From contig CAYJGF010000001.1 in assembly GCA_964369965.1 (NCBI GenBank), positions 62,001 through 126,000 of the forward strand: a DNA stretch of 64,000 nt, written 5' to 3'. The notes under the pieces are model-generated. The model saw only the letters and a list, made by a program, of their open reading frames with translations, was not told the DNA's origin and searched no databases. A program made the translations under genes and the position numbers. This document shows, piece after piece, positions 1 through 9,109 of this stretch (position 1 is its first letter; every line of letters starts with the position of its first letter). The stretch comes from CAYJBH01 sp964369965. GTDB lineage: Bacteria; Bacillota; Clostridia; Oscillospirales; Ruminococcaceae.

Positions 1-1430
1 AAGTCTTTGAGGTCGTCGATAGCCTCCTCATAGTTCGCCGGATTTCGCTCGTCAGGGCTAAGAGAGGTTTGACTGTCCATATTGAGGGGGTCAAAACTAT
101 ATCCCCACACCTCATAGTTGCGCTCAATTTCCGGCTCTAAAAAGAGTGCCACCTCGTCTATCATGGTCAAGATTTTATCCTCGTCGAGAATACCGCCGTC
201 GCGCATATTATAGTAGGTCTCTATGACCTGCTCCACAAATGCCGGGTCTTTCATCAACATGGTATAATAGACGCGGTCGTGGTACAAAAGCCCCTGTCCA
301 TCACTGCCCGCAACCTCACGCAGATAGAGGTCGGCGGCGTTGTTCATGTCCCACAGCGGCCCCATGCTAACCTTGCCACCGAGGTCCTTGTGCAGATAGA
401 TCGAGCGGTTACCCATGTCGTTGATGGCAAGAAATTCATTGAAGATATAAAAGTCAACAAAGGACTGCACATCTATACGGGACTCATAACCGAGGCTGAT
501 ATCATTAAAATCGAGGGAATAGAGAGCTTTTTCCACCTGATTAAAGTCGTCGGTAATATACTCGGTGAACTCCGGTGTGAGGTTGTTTACACCGGGGTAT
601 GCAATGCTCATTGCGGTGGAATTCTCGAGGTTGAGAGTGTATTTTGCAAAGCTGTCGATATCCGCTATGTCGCCGATGCGGTCAATCTTCACTATATAAC
701 TGGTGACATCGCTGCGTGTGGAACTGGGGGTCAAGTCCACCCTATCCTCGTCCACCGCTATGGTCTCCATCATGATATACAAACCTTGATACTCGCCGTT
801 GAGGATAAGCTCACAATAGCGCATTTCCGGTGTCATCGGGTCAATTTCGCCGTACAGGTTTATAAACACATAGTTGCGCAGGAGCGTCTTGTCCAAAAAG
901 GGGCCGTAGAGCGCCCACTCGTCATGACCGCCCATGCCCATCACGTTGACTGCTTCTTCAAGACCGAGGTCGTTCGTGAAATTAATTTTGTAGCTGCTCT
1001 TGTCAAAATATCGTGACGAGTTACCACGCAGACGAACCTCGGCGGACATGTCTATAGCGGCGGTGTCGCTAACATTGTTGTACTCCCCCTCAGTGTCGTA
1101 TATTTTGACGTTGGTGGTTATCGTCCTCTCGCCGTCGACGTTTAGAGTGTACTCAACGCCTTCGTCCACCGGCGCCTCGATAGGCTCACCGGGTACTATC
1201 TGACCAAAGGTGTCTATCACTATAAGCGGAAGTTTTGCGTTTAGCTCCCCCTCCACAAAACTGTCCTCACTCGGCAAGGTCATGTCGAGGTGCTGATAGT
1301 ATCTGTCTATCGACTCGTCGTCCAGTATGACCGCGGCGGCGTTGGCGGTGCCGGCAAGCAGAACTAAAAGGGCGCACAACAGCAATAACAACAGTAGTTT
1401 TTTTAGCCTAATTATCATTGATATGGTCAT
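1..1430 (-). CDS. CotH kinase family secreted protein (3' end outside window)
   Basis: My translation of the minus strand gives a signal peptide (basic start, then a long Leu-rich segment, ending near TANAAA) followed by a CotH-type domain. Recognisable parts are VRLRGNSSRYFDKSSYKI, the conserved RGNSS..KSYK-like block of CotH kinases, and further on LWDMNNAADLYL. CotH proteins are atypical secreted protein kinases first known from spore coats. The reading frame stays open to base 1, so the C-terminus is missing. Two in-frame ATGs (1430 and 1418) are possible; an AAGG stretch lies very close to the first. It is the last gene of the operon that starts with the phosphoesterase at 5632. The neighbouring VTC and DUF4956 genes often accompany CotH proteins in Firmicutes. 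Confidence 0.85.
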   Translation of the reverse strand, partial: MTISMIIRLKKLLLLLLLCALLVLLAGTANAAAVILDDESIDRYYQHLDMTLPSEDSFVEGELNAKLPLIVIDTFGQIVPGEPIEAPVDEGVEYTLNVDGERTITTNVKIYDTEGEYNNVSDTAAIDMSAEVRLRGNSSRYFDKSSYKINFTNDLGLEEAVNVMGMGGHDEWALYGPFLDKTLLRNYVFINLYGEIDPMTPEMRYCELILNGEYQGLYIMMETIAVDEDRVDLTPSSTRSDVTSYIVKIDRIGDIADIDSFAKYTLNLENSTAMSIAYPGVNNLTPEFTEYITDDFNQVEKALYSLDFNDISLGYESRIDVQSFVDFYIFNEFLAINDMGNRSIYLHKDLGGKVSMGPLWDMNNAADLYLREVAGSDGQGLLYHDRVYYTMLMKDPAFVEQVIETYYNMRDGGILDEDKILTMIDEVALFLEPEIERNYEVWGYSFDPLNMDSQTSLSPDERNPANYEEAIDDLKD

Positions 1431-1500
1431 TTCCTTTTTGGTGTATTTTTTTAAATGTTTTCCGTTTGAAAGAAACAAAACTCGTAAACTTTGAAAAAGT

Positions 1501-2178
1501 TTAACTTCCAATATCGTCGTTTTGCACAACAAGGTTGACATAGTCTATGCCGGTCAGTTCGTATATAGTATCGACGATAGCCATCTTTTTGCGCTCCGCC
1601 TTTTTAAGGTCGTTCGCCGATATTTCATAGATAAGCTCCGCGTTGCGCTCACCTGTGTTTTTGACGCGTATCTTCGCCCTGTTGCCAAGGTAGTTATAGA
1701 CCACCGACTCAACACGCACCGACGCCTCACGGGTGGAGCGAACTATCAACAACATGCGATCGTCGTTCTTTATCGCACCGAGAACCAACAAAAGAATAAA
1801 CACGACGGCGCTACCCACCGCCGCGATGGTAAAGTCGCCGGCACCGCAACAGATACCCACAATAATCCCCCAGAAGATATATGCGGTATCGCGGGAATCT
1901 TTAATAGCGGTACGAAAACGCACGATGGACAGCGCGCCGACCATACCGAGAGAAAGTGCCAAGTTGTTGCCGATAACCATCATAACCGTGCCGGTCAAAA
2001 CGGTGAGGGCGACGAGGGTCACGTTAAACTTCCTGCTGTAGACCGCGCCGGCATGGGATAGCCCATAGGATATAAAGATGGCGATGGCAAGCAGGGTACA
2101 AACACCCACACGCAGAAGAATTTCCCAAAAAGACAGTGTGCCCACCTCTTGAAAAATAGTTGTCATTAACTCTTGCAA
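1501..2178 (-). CDS. DUF4956 domain membrane protein
   Basis: A 225-residue integral membrane protein with about four hydrophobic segments in residues 20-135 and a soluble C-terminal third. The stretch around residues 76-103, including SIVRFRTAIKDSRDTAYIFW, is the hallmark of DUF4956. The function of the family is not known. It is regularly found next to VTC-domain and CotH genes, as here, so a role as membrane partner of the phosphate-polymer enzyme is a reasonable inference. I keep the TTG start at 2178 because GGAGG lies 7 bases upstream; the ATG four codons later has no comparable ribosome site. It lies 15 bases after the VTC gene in the same operon. Confidence 0.88.
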   Translation of the reverse strand: MQELMTTIFQEVGTLSFWEILLRVGVCTLLAIAIFISYGLSHAGAVYSRKFNVTLVALTVLTGTVMMVIGNNLALSLGMVGALSIVRFRTAIKDSRDTAYIFWGIIVGICCGAGDFTIAAVGSAVVFILLLVLGAIKNDDRMLLIVRSTREASVRVESVVYNYLGNRAKIRVKNTGERNAELIYEISANDLKKAERKKMAIVDTIYELTGIDYVNLVVQNDDIGS

Positions 2179-2193
2179 TTTATAACCTCCATG

Positions 2194-2868
2194 TTAAAAG
2201 CGTCCGGCAGAATATTTTCCGGCAGATAGCGGACTTACATCTGCCCATTTAATAAGATCCATAATATAACTCAGCATAAAACCGTCATATTTAACCTCCA
2301 TGGTGACGGAAAAAGGGTCGATTGCCGGTTTTAGCCAAAGATTTTCCGAGAAAAACTCGTTGCACATGTTAGAGCTCATGATATTGCGGTCAAAGGTTAC
2401 GCGGATATTGTTCTCCTTTGCAACATATGCCTTGCGATGATATTCGATTATTGCTTTTGGTCGATAACACTCCCTGTTCATGAGTCCGAAACACTCAAGA
2501 GTGAACGGCGTGCCGTAGTCTAAAAGCGGTGTGAAATCACCCGATATACATCGCTCGACCTCCTCACGAGGCATCTTAAACGAGCGTTTTCGCTGTTGAT
2601 TGCCCTGCTTTTGCTTCATCTCCAAGACCGCAAAATCGGAGCCGGGTGAATAACATCGAAATCGTATCTTTTTGCGAGGGTCGGAGCCGTCCTCCTTCTC
2701 ATAATAATCGAGGTCGCCCGGGGTGTCAAAATAGACGGACCGTATCATATATCCATCCGCGCCGTTGTGGCTGTCCTCATGCAAGATTTTCGAGAACATG
2801 TGCGACAATTTATAGTAGTCGGCGATGGTTAACTGATATTTAATCTCTCGCCTTAAAACCTGATTCAA
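2194..2868 (-). CDS. VTC domain (polyphosphate polymerase-type) protein
   Basis: A 224-residue protein with the tunnel-fold VTC pattern: basic RREIKY at residues 6-11, IRSVYFDT at 42-49, KKIRFR at 66-71, LEMKQKQ at 82-88, RVTFDR at 156-161 and MEVKYDG at 190-196. In yeast Vtc4 this domain makes inorganic polyphosphate from ATP, and the alternating Arg/Lys/Glu residues line the tunnel. The bacterial homologues are usually stand-alone and their product is unproven. No membrane segment is seen, so it probably acts on the inner face with the DUF4956 protein. The start is a TTG overlapping the stop of the preceding lipoprotein gene (TTGA), indicating translational coupling. Confidence 0.88.
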   Translation of the reverse strand: MNQVLRREIKYQLTIADYYKLSHMFSKILHEDSHNGADGYMIRSVYFDTPGDLDYYEKEDGSDPRKKIRFRCYSPGSDFAVLEMKQKQGNQQRKRSFKMPREEVERCISGDFTPLLDYGTPFTLECFGLMNRECYRPKAIIEYHRKAYVAKENNIRVTFDRNIMSSNMCNEFFSENLWLKPAIDPFSVTMEVKYDGFMLSYIMDLIKWADVSPLSAGKYSAGRF

Positions 2869-3764
2869 TCCCTACTTTCCTCCCATTCTAAAAGAGAATT
2901 ATATTCATGATAGGAGAATGACAAAAGGGGATAACCCTCGGTCAAATCTATCAATTCATCCCATGCGCCGCTCAATTCCTCTGCCGGTCTTGCGTAATAT
3001 GTGTTGCTCTCACGCAGACCGTGCTCGCCTGCTTCTTGTAGCTCGACGACATTGATAACCCCTTTATCATAACTCATTGCAATCTCCGCCTCGACGGCAA
3101 TCATATCCGCCTCATCACCTCGAAAGTAGTTCATGACCGCAACGGTATCGGAACATTCGGCGATAAGCGTCTTTAATGCCGAGTGTTCATCCCATGTCGC
3201 CGGCACACACTGTATCACCTCTAAACCGAGGGCTTTCGCATAACGATATGCGGCATTCATATTGTCGGTGTAATCCTCCAGCGCGGCATCCTCATCCTCA
3301 TCAAAAAGGTCGTGTTGTTGCGGTTCAACGTCGATTACAACCCCCTTTATCTCCTCAAAGCTCGCCGCTCGATCTATGGCATCAAAAAGATCCTTAAGAT
3401 TATCCTGATCAATCCAGGATGGGTCGCCGGTCAAAAGATATACCTCAACGCCGTTTTCGTTTAACTCCTGTACAAAGGACTGCACCTCTTCATCGGTCAA
3501 GCTGTCGGTAAACCACTGATAAATTGTGGTTATTTCATACTTATCCAGTGTTTCAAGCAGTCGTGCGCGTTCTTCGGGGAGCACCGCCTCTTTATCCCAA
3601 GAAAAAAGAGAGTAGGTGGCGACATACGGCACATCCTCCACCTCAACGTCATCGCCGTCGAGTGAGGTCTGCTGTGACTCATCGGTGCGCGATTCAAGCA
3701 TACACCCTGACATGATCAGCGTTATCACAAACATTATTATCAAACAACGATAAAGTTTAGGCAT
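2865..3764 (-). CDS. Predicted lipoprotein, TIM-barrel-like, function unknown
   Basis: A 299-residue protein with a type II signal peptide ending in the lipobox MSGC (Cys21), followed by an acidic linker. The rest alternates beta and alpha segments: a YQWFTDSLTDEEVQSFVQEL region, then VEVYLLTGDPSW, GVVIDVEPQQHD, VIQCVPATWDE, VAVMNYFRGD. These blocks at strand ends resemble a glycoside-hydrolase-like TIM barrel, with Asp/Glu in VIDVEP as possible catalytic residues; this is inference from pattern only. AAGAGG lies just before the ATG. It sits 8 bases after the phosphoesterase gene and overlaps the VTC gene by 4 bases, so it belongs to the same envelope-associated operon. Confidence 0.75.
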   Translation of the reverse strand: MPKLYRCLIIMFVITLIMSGCMLESRTDESQQTSLDGDDVEVEDVPYVATYSLFSWDKEAVLPEERARLLETLDKYEITTIYQWFTDSLTDEEVQSFVQELNENGVEVYLLTGDPSWIDQDNLKDLFDAIDRAASFEEIKGVVIDVEPQQHDLFDEDEDAALEDYTDNMNAAYRYAKALGLEVIQCVPATWDEHSALKTLIAECSDTVAVMNYFRGDEADMIAVEAEIAMSYDKGVINVVELQEAGEHGLRESNTYYARPAEELSGAWDELIDLTEGYPLLSFSYHEYNSLLEWEESRD

Positions 3765-3772
3765 AGAACCTC

Positions 3773-5632
3773 TTAATTATAAAGGGTGAAACTGTCCATC
3801 ACATCACCGTTATCGGTGCGAATTGTTGTCATGCTGAGGGAATTATCGATTATCTCAATCTCGGTTATCATCGGTTGATATGGTTGAGAATAAAAGGCGG
3901 AGTAGTCGTATACCTCCTCAACAAGGTCATAGTATTTAGAGCCGGTGGAACTGCTGAGGGTGAGATAAAGTGTTTCACCGGGGGATTTTGTCACCTCACT
4001 GCCGGTATAACTCACAACACTTGTGCCCTGCATAAGATAACTGCGGGTATACAGGTGGTCGTGAGCGGACAGCACAAGATCGACATCATGGGTTTGGAAC
4101 AGCGGCGTCATCTCCTCTCGCATGAGGGTAATGTCCTCGTCCGTCGAGTGGGGACCTTGACTAAAAAGTGAATGGTGCATAGTCACTATAGTCCATGCCG
4201 GCTCACCATAGAGCGAGTTATGCTCCGACGTTGCCTGATTTAAAAACAGTGAATAGTCATCAACGTCCTGTAGATTGCTGTTGAGGGCAATGATAAGCGC
4301 ATCACCGTATTTATAATAATAGTTGCCGCCCATCTCACCGTCGGTATAATTCGCACCGTCAAGGGACATGTTGGGCATATTGATAAAATCGGATAGGTTA
4401 CCGCTGTCGTCGTCGTGGTTGCCGAAAACTGTGGCGGTGGGCAGACCGGTGGCACGCCACTCGGCATAAAACTCTTTATACGACTCTAAATCGTTCGCCT
4501 CATCGGCTACATCGCCTAAAATTACGGCAAAATCGGTGTTGTCGGTATAGCTGTATACCGCCTCGACCAAAATGTCGGTATATGTCGTTTTATTATTGTC
4601 GTCGGTGAGTTGTGGGTCACCAATCGCTAAAATCTGCACGCCATCGTCGACACCCCCCGTTTTTAACACGCCGGAGTTTGTCAAGCCGTTGCAATAAACG
4701 GAATAGGAATACTGGGTGTTCGGCTCTAAATCCTTTGCTGTCGCCCTGTAGACTGTGCCGTTGCCTGTGTTGACCGCTTTTGAAACCGGCACGTTGATAG
4801 GCTCGGAGTTGACCGACGCGACGGGTTTAAGCTCCACATATGCGTTTTTAGTCTCTAAACCGGTGCCGGTGAAAACAAAGTTTGCCGTGGTCTCGTCCTC
4901 GCCTATCGAGACATTGATATCATTCAGCTCGGCACTTTGCGGTGTGAGTGAAACAAGGTCAAAGTAGACATCGGAGCTGGTGGCATCCGCTTGGTGCAAT
5001 TCAACACAGAGCACATAAGGCCCTGCGCTGAGGGTATGGCTCGGGATCAAAAAGGAGTCTGTGATGGGCGCGGATAGCGGTGTATGCGCCCCATAGGAGT
5101 CGTTGGTGGGGTAGCCGCCGTCCGGCACGTTCCCCTCATATACGACACTGCCGTTAAGATATATTATGACCGCATCGTCGTACACAACCTCGGCTATAAG
5201 ACCGCCCATCTGTGAGGTGTATTCCAGGTCGACATCATATCGGAAAAGGTAGACCGGATGGCTATCCTGTGAGTAGGTGGGATATTGCTCCAACAGTGTG
5301 CCGGGGATAAAGCCGCCCGAGAGTTCACCCAAAACGCCGTCCTTAGCACCGAGACTGCCGATACCCCTGCTCCAACCGGAGTCGTTGTAATCACCGTCCG
5401 TCCAAACCTCACTTGAGTCGGTGGCATTGTCGGAGGCATCGAGGATATCCACCGCCGCACTGCCGCTGATATAGCGACTAACCGCCTCTTCACTGATCAG
5501 CACCGGCTCCCACACCTCGGGGAGTTCCATCACCTCATCCTTCTCGGCTTCAACAGCGGAGGAGCTCGGCGGTGCCACCTCGGAACAGCCGGACAATAAA
5601 ATGCACAAAGAAACTATCGAAATAATTAACAT
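3773..5632 (-). CDS. Lipoprotein metallophosphoesterase (purple acid phosphatase-like)
   Basis: Secreted calcineurin-like phosphoesterase of about 619 residues. From ATG 5632 the protein begins with a short lipoprotein signal (ILLSGC, Cys16). A beta-rich N-terminal half follows, including a fibronectin-like/PAP N-terminal domain with NTQYSYSVY. The catalytic domain has all the metal-ligand blocks in order: AIGDPQLTD, VILGDVADE, VFGNHDDD, MHHSLFS and SAHDHLYTRS. It probably hydrolyses phosphomonoesters or diesters outside the cell. The reading frame is open up to a TTG at 5737, but that TTG is the -35 box of a strong promoter, so it cannot be the start. The signal has no basic n-region from 5632 and no clear ribosome site, so a rare start a little upstream is possible. 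It is the first gene of a five-gene operon. Confidence 0.85.
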   Translation of the reverse strand: MLIISIVSLCILLSGCSEVAPPSSSAVEAEKDEVMELPEVWEPVLISEEAVSRYISGSAAVDILDASDNATDSSEVWTDGDYNDSGWSRGIGSLGAKDGVLGELSGGFIPGTLLEQYPTYSQDSHPVYLFRYDVDLEYTSQMGGLIAEVVYDDAVIIYLNGSVVYEGNVPDGGYPTNDSYGAHTPLSAPITDSFLIPSHTLSAGPYVLCVELHQADATSSDVYFDLVSLTPQSAELNDINVSIGEDETTANFVFTGTGLETKNAYVELKPVASVNSEPINVPVSKAVNTGNGTVYRATAKDLEPNTQYSYSVYCNGLTNSGVLKTGGVDDGVQILAIGDPQLTDDNNKTTYTDILVEAVYSYTDNTDFAVILGDVADEANDLESYKEFYAEWRATGLPTATVFGNHDDDSGNLSDFINMPNMSLDGANYTDGEMGGNYYYKYGDALIIALNSNLQDVDDYSLFLNQATSEHNSLYGEPAWTIVTMHHSLFSQGPHSTDEDITLMREEMTPLFQTHDVDLVLSAHDHLYTRSYLMQGTSVVSYTGSEVTKSPGETLYLTLSSSTGSKYYDLVEEVYDYSAFYSQPYQPMITEIEIIDNSLSMTTIRTDNGDVMDSFTLYN

Positions 5633-5708
5633 TCGATTGAAGTATTTTATTATTTTTGAATATGAACTATATATTTTAGCACCCCTTAATTTCAAAATAT
5701 AATTATAT

Positions 5709-5737
5709 ATTGTATCATTTTCCGCCTTTTTTGTCAA
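5709..5737 (-). promoter_or_regulatory. Sigma-A promoter of the phosphoesterase/VTC/CotH operon
   Basis: TTGACA (5737-5732), a 17-base spacer, then TACAAT (5714-5709). The expected transcription start is near 5702, giving a leader of about 70 bases before ATG 5632. An AAGGGGT stretch occurs in that leader. Confidence 0.8.
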
Positions 5738-5790
5738 GTCTTCACGTATTTTAGATGAATTATTAGTGATATCGACAATAGGTTTTGCAG

Positions 5791-6996
5791 CTAAGGTAAA
5801 AATATACTTATTTTAACCATACCATCGCTTTTACTTTCGGCAATAATTTTTCCGCCGTGGTTATCGCATATGGCTTTTGCGGCAGAAAGACCTATGCCGA
5901 AACTTTTGCCGTCACCGTTTCGAGATATATCCTCGCGATAAAATCGAGTGAACCAGTCGTCGTGTCTGCCGGCAAAAACCTCCCGAGCATAATTTTCGAC
6001 CGAAATCACCTTTTTCCCACCCGATACATCCAACTGTACAGTTATAGGGGAGTCGCAGTCGGCGTATTTTATAGCGTTTTCAACGACCGTCTCAAAAAGT
6101 GTGCGCAGTGAGTTTGCATCGCCTCTACCTATTATATTATACGGGATATTTGTTACAAAGGCTAATTTTTTTTGCTGAGCCGACGATACAAATTCATCAA
6201 GCGTCTCAAAGAGCAGTAGTGAAAGTGGGACATCGACGCGATTTGACCTTGCCGATTGCTCATCCAGTTTTGAAAGGGTTATAAGGCGGTCCACAAGGGA
6301 ATTAAGGCGTACAATCTGGTTTTTAATACTCTGCGTCCACTCTGAACCGTCACCCTCAATCTCCAACACTTCACAATCCGCATTGATGATGGAGAGGGGC
6401 GTTTTAAATTCATGGCTAACGTCGGTGATAAACCTTTTCTGTCTCTCATAGCTTTTTGCGATGGGCGCCACCGCAAATCGTGAAAAAATGCAGGACAACA
6501 CGAATATAACAACCACCGCCGTCACAAAAATAAAAATGGTCATATTCATAAAGGAGGTAAAGCTCATCATCTGCTCCTCTATATCAAGGAACAAAAAGGT
6601 CTCCGCTCGATTATACTGCGTCCTCACATAGCGAAAGTTGTCTATCGTCCCATATTCTCGACCCTGCTCTTTTGCCTGCTCTGCGTAGATTATAGCATAT
6701 TCCGGCGAGACGGAACTTATGTTATTTGTGTTGACAAAACTTACGCCCAAATCCTCGTCGTTGCCGACCACAAAATACCGCGTGGTAAAGGCAAGCTCAC
6801 GTGAAAATCGCTCCAACACCACAAGCGAGGGTGCAAACTCCATGTCGTTTTCTATAAGCAGGTCTAAAATCGCGTCGGAGTTGTTGATTATGTTGTTGTA
6901 GTTGACGGCATTTATAGCCACACCGATAATCAGCATGGTGACTATGCTGATGGCGGTGGCGAGCAAAACAAATTTGCGCTGTAATCTCTTAAGCAT
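5791..6996 (-). CDS. Sensor histidine kinase
   Basis: Membrane sensor kinase of 401 residues counted from the ATG at 6996. Transmembrane segments lie at about 10-31 and 152-171, with a 120-residue extracellular sensor region between them. The HisKA box is DVSHEFKTPLS with phosphorylated His195. The ATPase domain has the N box (VVENAIKYAD) and the G box (SFGIGLSAAKAICDNHGG). No HAMP domain is obvious. I choose 6996 rather than an upstream in-frame codon because AAGGGG lies just before it. It overlaps the stop of the response regulator gene by 8 bases, so the two form a cognate pair. Confidence 0.9.
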   Translation of the reverse strand: MLKRLQRKFVLLATAISIVTMLIIGVAINAVNYNNIINNSDAILDLLIENDMEFAPSLVVLERFSRELAFTTRYFVVGNDEDLGVSFVNTNNISSVSPEYAIIYAEQAKEQGREYGTIDNFRYVRTQYNRAETFLFLDIEEQMMSFTSFMNMTIFIFVTAVVVIFVLSCIFSRFAVAPIAKSYERQKRFITDVSHEFKTPLSIINADCEVLEIEGDGSEWTQSIKNQIVRLNSLVDRLITLSKLDEQSARSNRVDVPLSLLLFETLDEFVSSAQQKKLAFVTNIPYNIIGRGDANSLRTLFETVVENAIKYADCDSPITVQLDVSGGKKVISVENYAREVFAGRHDDWFTRFYREDISRNGDGKSFGIGLSAAKAICDNHGGKIIAESKSDGMVKISIFLP

Positions 6997-7672
6997 CCTG
7001 CCCCTTTTTTTCAAGTAGATAGCCGGCATTTCGCACCGCTTTTATTGTCACATCCGCGCAAAGCAAGGCAAGTTTTTTGCGCAGATTTGAAATGTATACC
7101 CAGACGACGTTAATCTCGGCATCACTGTCGTACCCCCATATCTTTTCCATAAATCTCTCACCCGATATGACATGAGAGTTGTTTATTAATAACATCTCCA
7201 TCATTTGAAATTCTTTGCCGGCAAGCCTTATGCAATTCGTCTCGGTATAAAGCTCGAAAGTCGCACGGTTGAGGTTTAAATTCTCGAACGATATGACGGA
7301 GGAGCGACTGTCCGACACCGCTCTTGTAATGGAGCGTATCCTCGCAAGCAACTCCTTTGTGTCAAATGGTTTTGCAAGATAGTCGTTGGCGCCGAAATCA
7401 AGTCCGGTAACCTTGTCATCCACCGTGTTTTTTGCGGTGAGCATTATAATGGGGATTTTGTTGCCCTTTTCGCGCGTGCGTTTGAGCACCGTCAAACCGT
7501 CGACCTTTGGCATCATAATGTCCAGGATAACCGCGTCATAATTCTCCGCTTCAAGATAGTCCAGTGCCTCCTGCCCGTCATACACAGCGTCGACCGAGTA
7601 GTTAAAGTGTTTTAATATTTTAACGAGCGCGTTTGAGAGTTCTCTCTCATCTTCGCAGAGCAGCAGTCGCAT
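6989..7672 (-). CDS. OmpR/PhoB-family response regulator
   Basis: A 227-residue two-domain regulator. The receiver domain has the acidic pocket (CEDE), phospho-acceptor Asp51 in VILDIMMP, the switch Thr in MLTAK and Lys in AKPFD. The C-terminal winged-helix DNA-binding domain includes FELYTETNCIRLAGKEFQMM and VWVYISNLRKKL. The ATG at 7672 is preceded by GGGAGG with good spacing; the longer frame into the der gene is not used. It is co-transcribed with the kinase downstream and lies 22 bases after der, so it may be read from the der transcript. Confidence 0.92.
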   Translation of the reverse strand: MRLLLCEDERELSNALVKILKHFNYSVDAVYDGQEALDYLEAENYDAVILDIMMPKVDGLTVLKRTREKGNKIPIIMLTAKNTVDDKVTGLDFGANDYLAKPFDTKELLARIRSITRAVSDSRSSVISFENLNLNRATFELYTETNCIRLAGKEFQMMEMLLINNSHVISGERFMEKIWGYDSDAEINVVWVYISNLRKKLALLCADVTIKAVRNAGYLLEKKGQDA

Positions 7673-7694
7673 ATAGTTTGCCTCCCAAAAAAAA

Positions 7695-9017
7695 TTAGAC
7701 TTTCTCGCCACGTTCCCTGATGAGTATCTTTATCGGCGTGCCCTCAAGACCGTATGCCTCACGGATTTGATTTTCAATATAACGTTGATACGAGAAGTGA
7801 AAGAGATCTTTTTTGTTGCAAAATGCCGCAAAGGTCGGTGGGCGCGTGGATATCTGGGTCATGTAATAGATTTTAAGTGGTCTGCCCTTGTCGCTGGGCG
7901 GTTGCACTCTCGCGGTGGCGCGGTGCAACAGGTCGTTTAAAACACCGGTGGTGATGCGCATGGCGTTCTGGTCGTTGACAAATTTTATAAGCTCGAACAT
8001 GCGTGGCACGCGCTCCCCCGTCTTTGCCGAGATAAAAATGAACGGCACATAGGACATAAATGAAAAATCATCCATAAGGCTCTTTCTCATCCTTTCCATC
8101 GTCTTGGTCTCCTTTTCGATGGCGTCCCACTTGTTGACGGCGATTATGCACGCCTTCCCCTGCTCGTGTGCATAGCCGGCTATCTTGCTGTCCTGCTCGG
8201 TGAAGCCGACCGTCGCGTCTAACATAATCACCACCACCTCACTGCGATCCACCGCCGACAGTGAGCGTATGGTGCTGTATCGCTCGACACCCGGCTCCAC
8301 CCTGCCGCGTTTTCTCATGCCGGCGGTGTCGATAAGCACAAAGCGACCGAACTCATTCTCGACCGGCGAGTCCACCGCGTCACGCGTGGTGCCTGCCTCG
8401 TCGCGCACTATCATGCGGTTTTCACCGAGGATATAGTTGACCAGCGAGCTTTTGCCGACGTTGGGTCGACCGATGATGGCGACGGTGATGGGGTCAAGAC
8501 CGTCCTCACTGTTATTCTCCTTAAAACTCAGGTGTTCAAAGACGGCGTCCAGCAGGTCACCGGTGCCGTGCCCGTGTACGGCAGAGACGGCGAAAAGATC
8601 CCCGATAGCAAGCTCATAAAACTCAAAAAGTGCCGCATCACTCCTGCCGATGTTGTCCAGCTTATTCACGGCGACAAATATCGGTTTTTTGGCACGCCGT
8701 AAAAGATTTGCAATCTCGGTGTCGGTGGCGGTCATGCCGGTCATGCCGTCGGTCACGAAGATTATCGCGTCGGCACAGTCGATGGCAAGCTCCACCTGCA
8801 ACCGCATCTCGGTGAGCATCCCGTCGGAGGAGGTTGGCTCCAAACCGCCGGTATCGATGAGTGTGAACTCCTTGCCGAGCCACTCACACTGTGCAAAAAT
8901 CCTGTCCCGAGTCACGCCGGGGGTGTCCTCCACTATAGAAAGACGTCTTCCGCAAAGTTTATTAAAGAGCGTGCTTTTTCCGACATTCGGTCGTCCGACC
9001 ACGGCTACTGTAGGCAT
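7695..9017 (-). CDS. der: Ribosome biogenesis GTPase Der (EngA)
   Basis: A 440-residue protein with the two tandem GTPase domains that define Der. Domain 1 has GRPNVGKST at residues 8-16 and DTGG; domain 2 has GRPNVGKSS, DTAGMRKRG and NKWD. The KH-like C-terminal domain ends the protein. It acts in late assembly of the 50S ribosomal subunit. The chosen start MPTVAVVG has AAAGGG six bases upstream; ten additional in-frame codons further up have no such support. In Clostridia der often follows a DUF512 radical-SAM gene; here a Ser/Thr kinase gene sits between the two. Confidence 0.97.
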   Translation of the reverse strand: MPTVAVVGRPNVGKSTLFNKLCGRRLSIVEDTPGVTRDRIFAQCEWLGKEFTLIDTGGLEPTSSDGMLTEMRLQVELAIDCADAIIFVTDGMTGMTATDTEIANLLRRAKKPIFVAVNKLDNIGRSDAALFEFYELAIGDLFAVSAVHGHGTGDLLDAVFEHLSFKENNSEDGLDPITVAIIGRPNVGKSSLVNYILGENRMIVRDEAGTTRDAVDSPVENEFGRFVLIDTAGMRKRGRVEPGVERYSTIRSLSAVDRSEVVVIMLDATVGFTEQDSKIAGYAHEQGKACIIAVNKWDAIEKETKTMERMRKSLMDDFSFMSYVPFIFISAKTGERVPRMFELIKFVNDQNAMRITTGVLNDLLHRATARVQPPSDKGRPLKIYYMTQISTRPPTFAAFCNKKDLFHFSYQRYIENQIREAYGLEGTPIKILIRERGEKV

Positions 9018-9109
9018 ATTATCCCTTTCATTTTGTTTTATGGTCAATTAATTTGAAAAACGCTACAGATAGGCGGAATTTCTGCCGCCAAGATGTGGTG
9101 GGTTTCAAG

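Noticed and set aside
279..1016. Plus-strand ORF of 245 codons
   Set aside because: It is antisense to the CotH gene, lacks a ribosome site and recognisable domain, and the minus-strand frame gives a clear family match.
9072..9089. Terminator after the Ser/Thr kinase gene (GGCGG/CCGCC hairpin)
   Set aside because: Short stem and no T-run; it may be chance.
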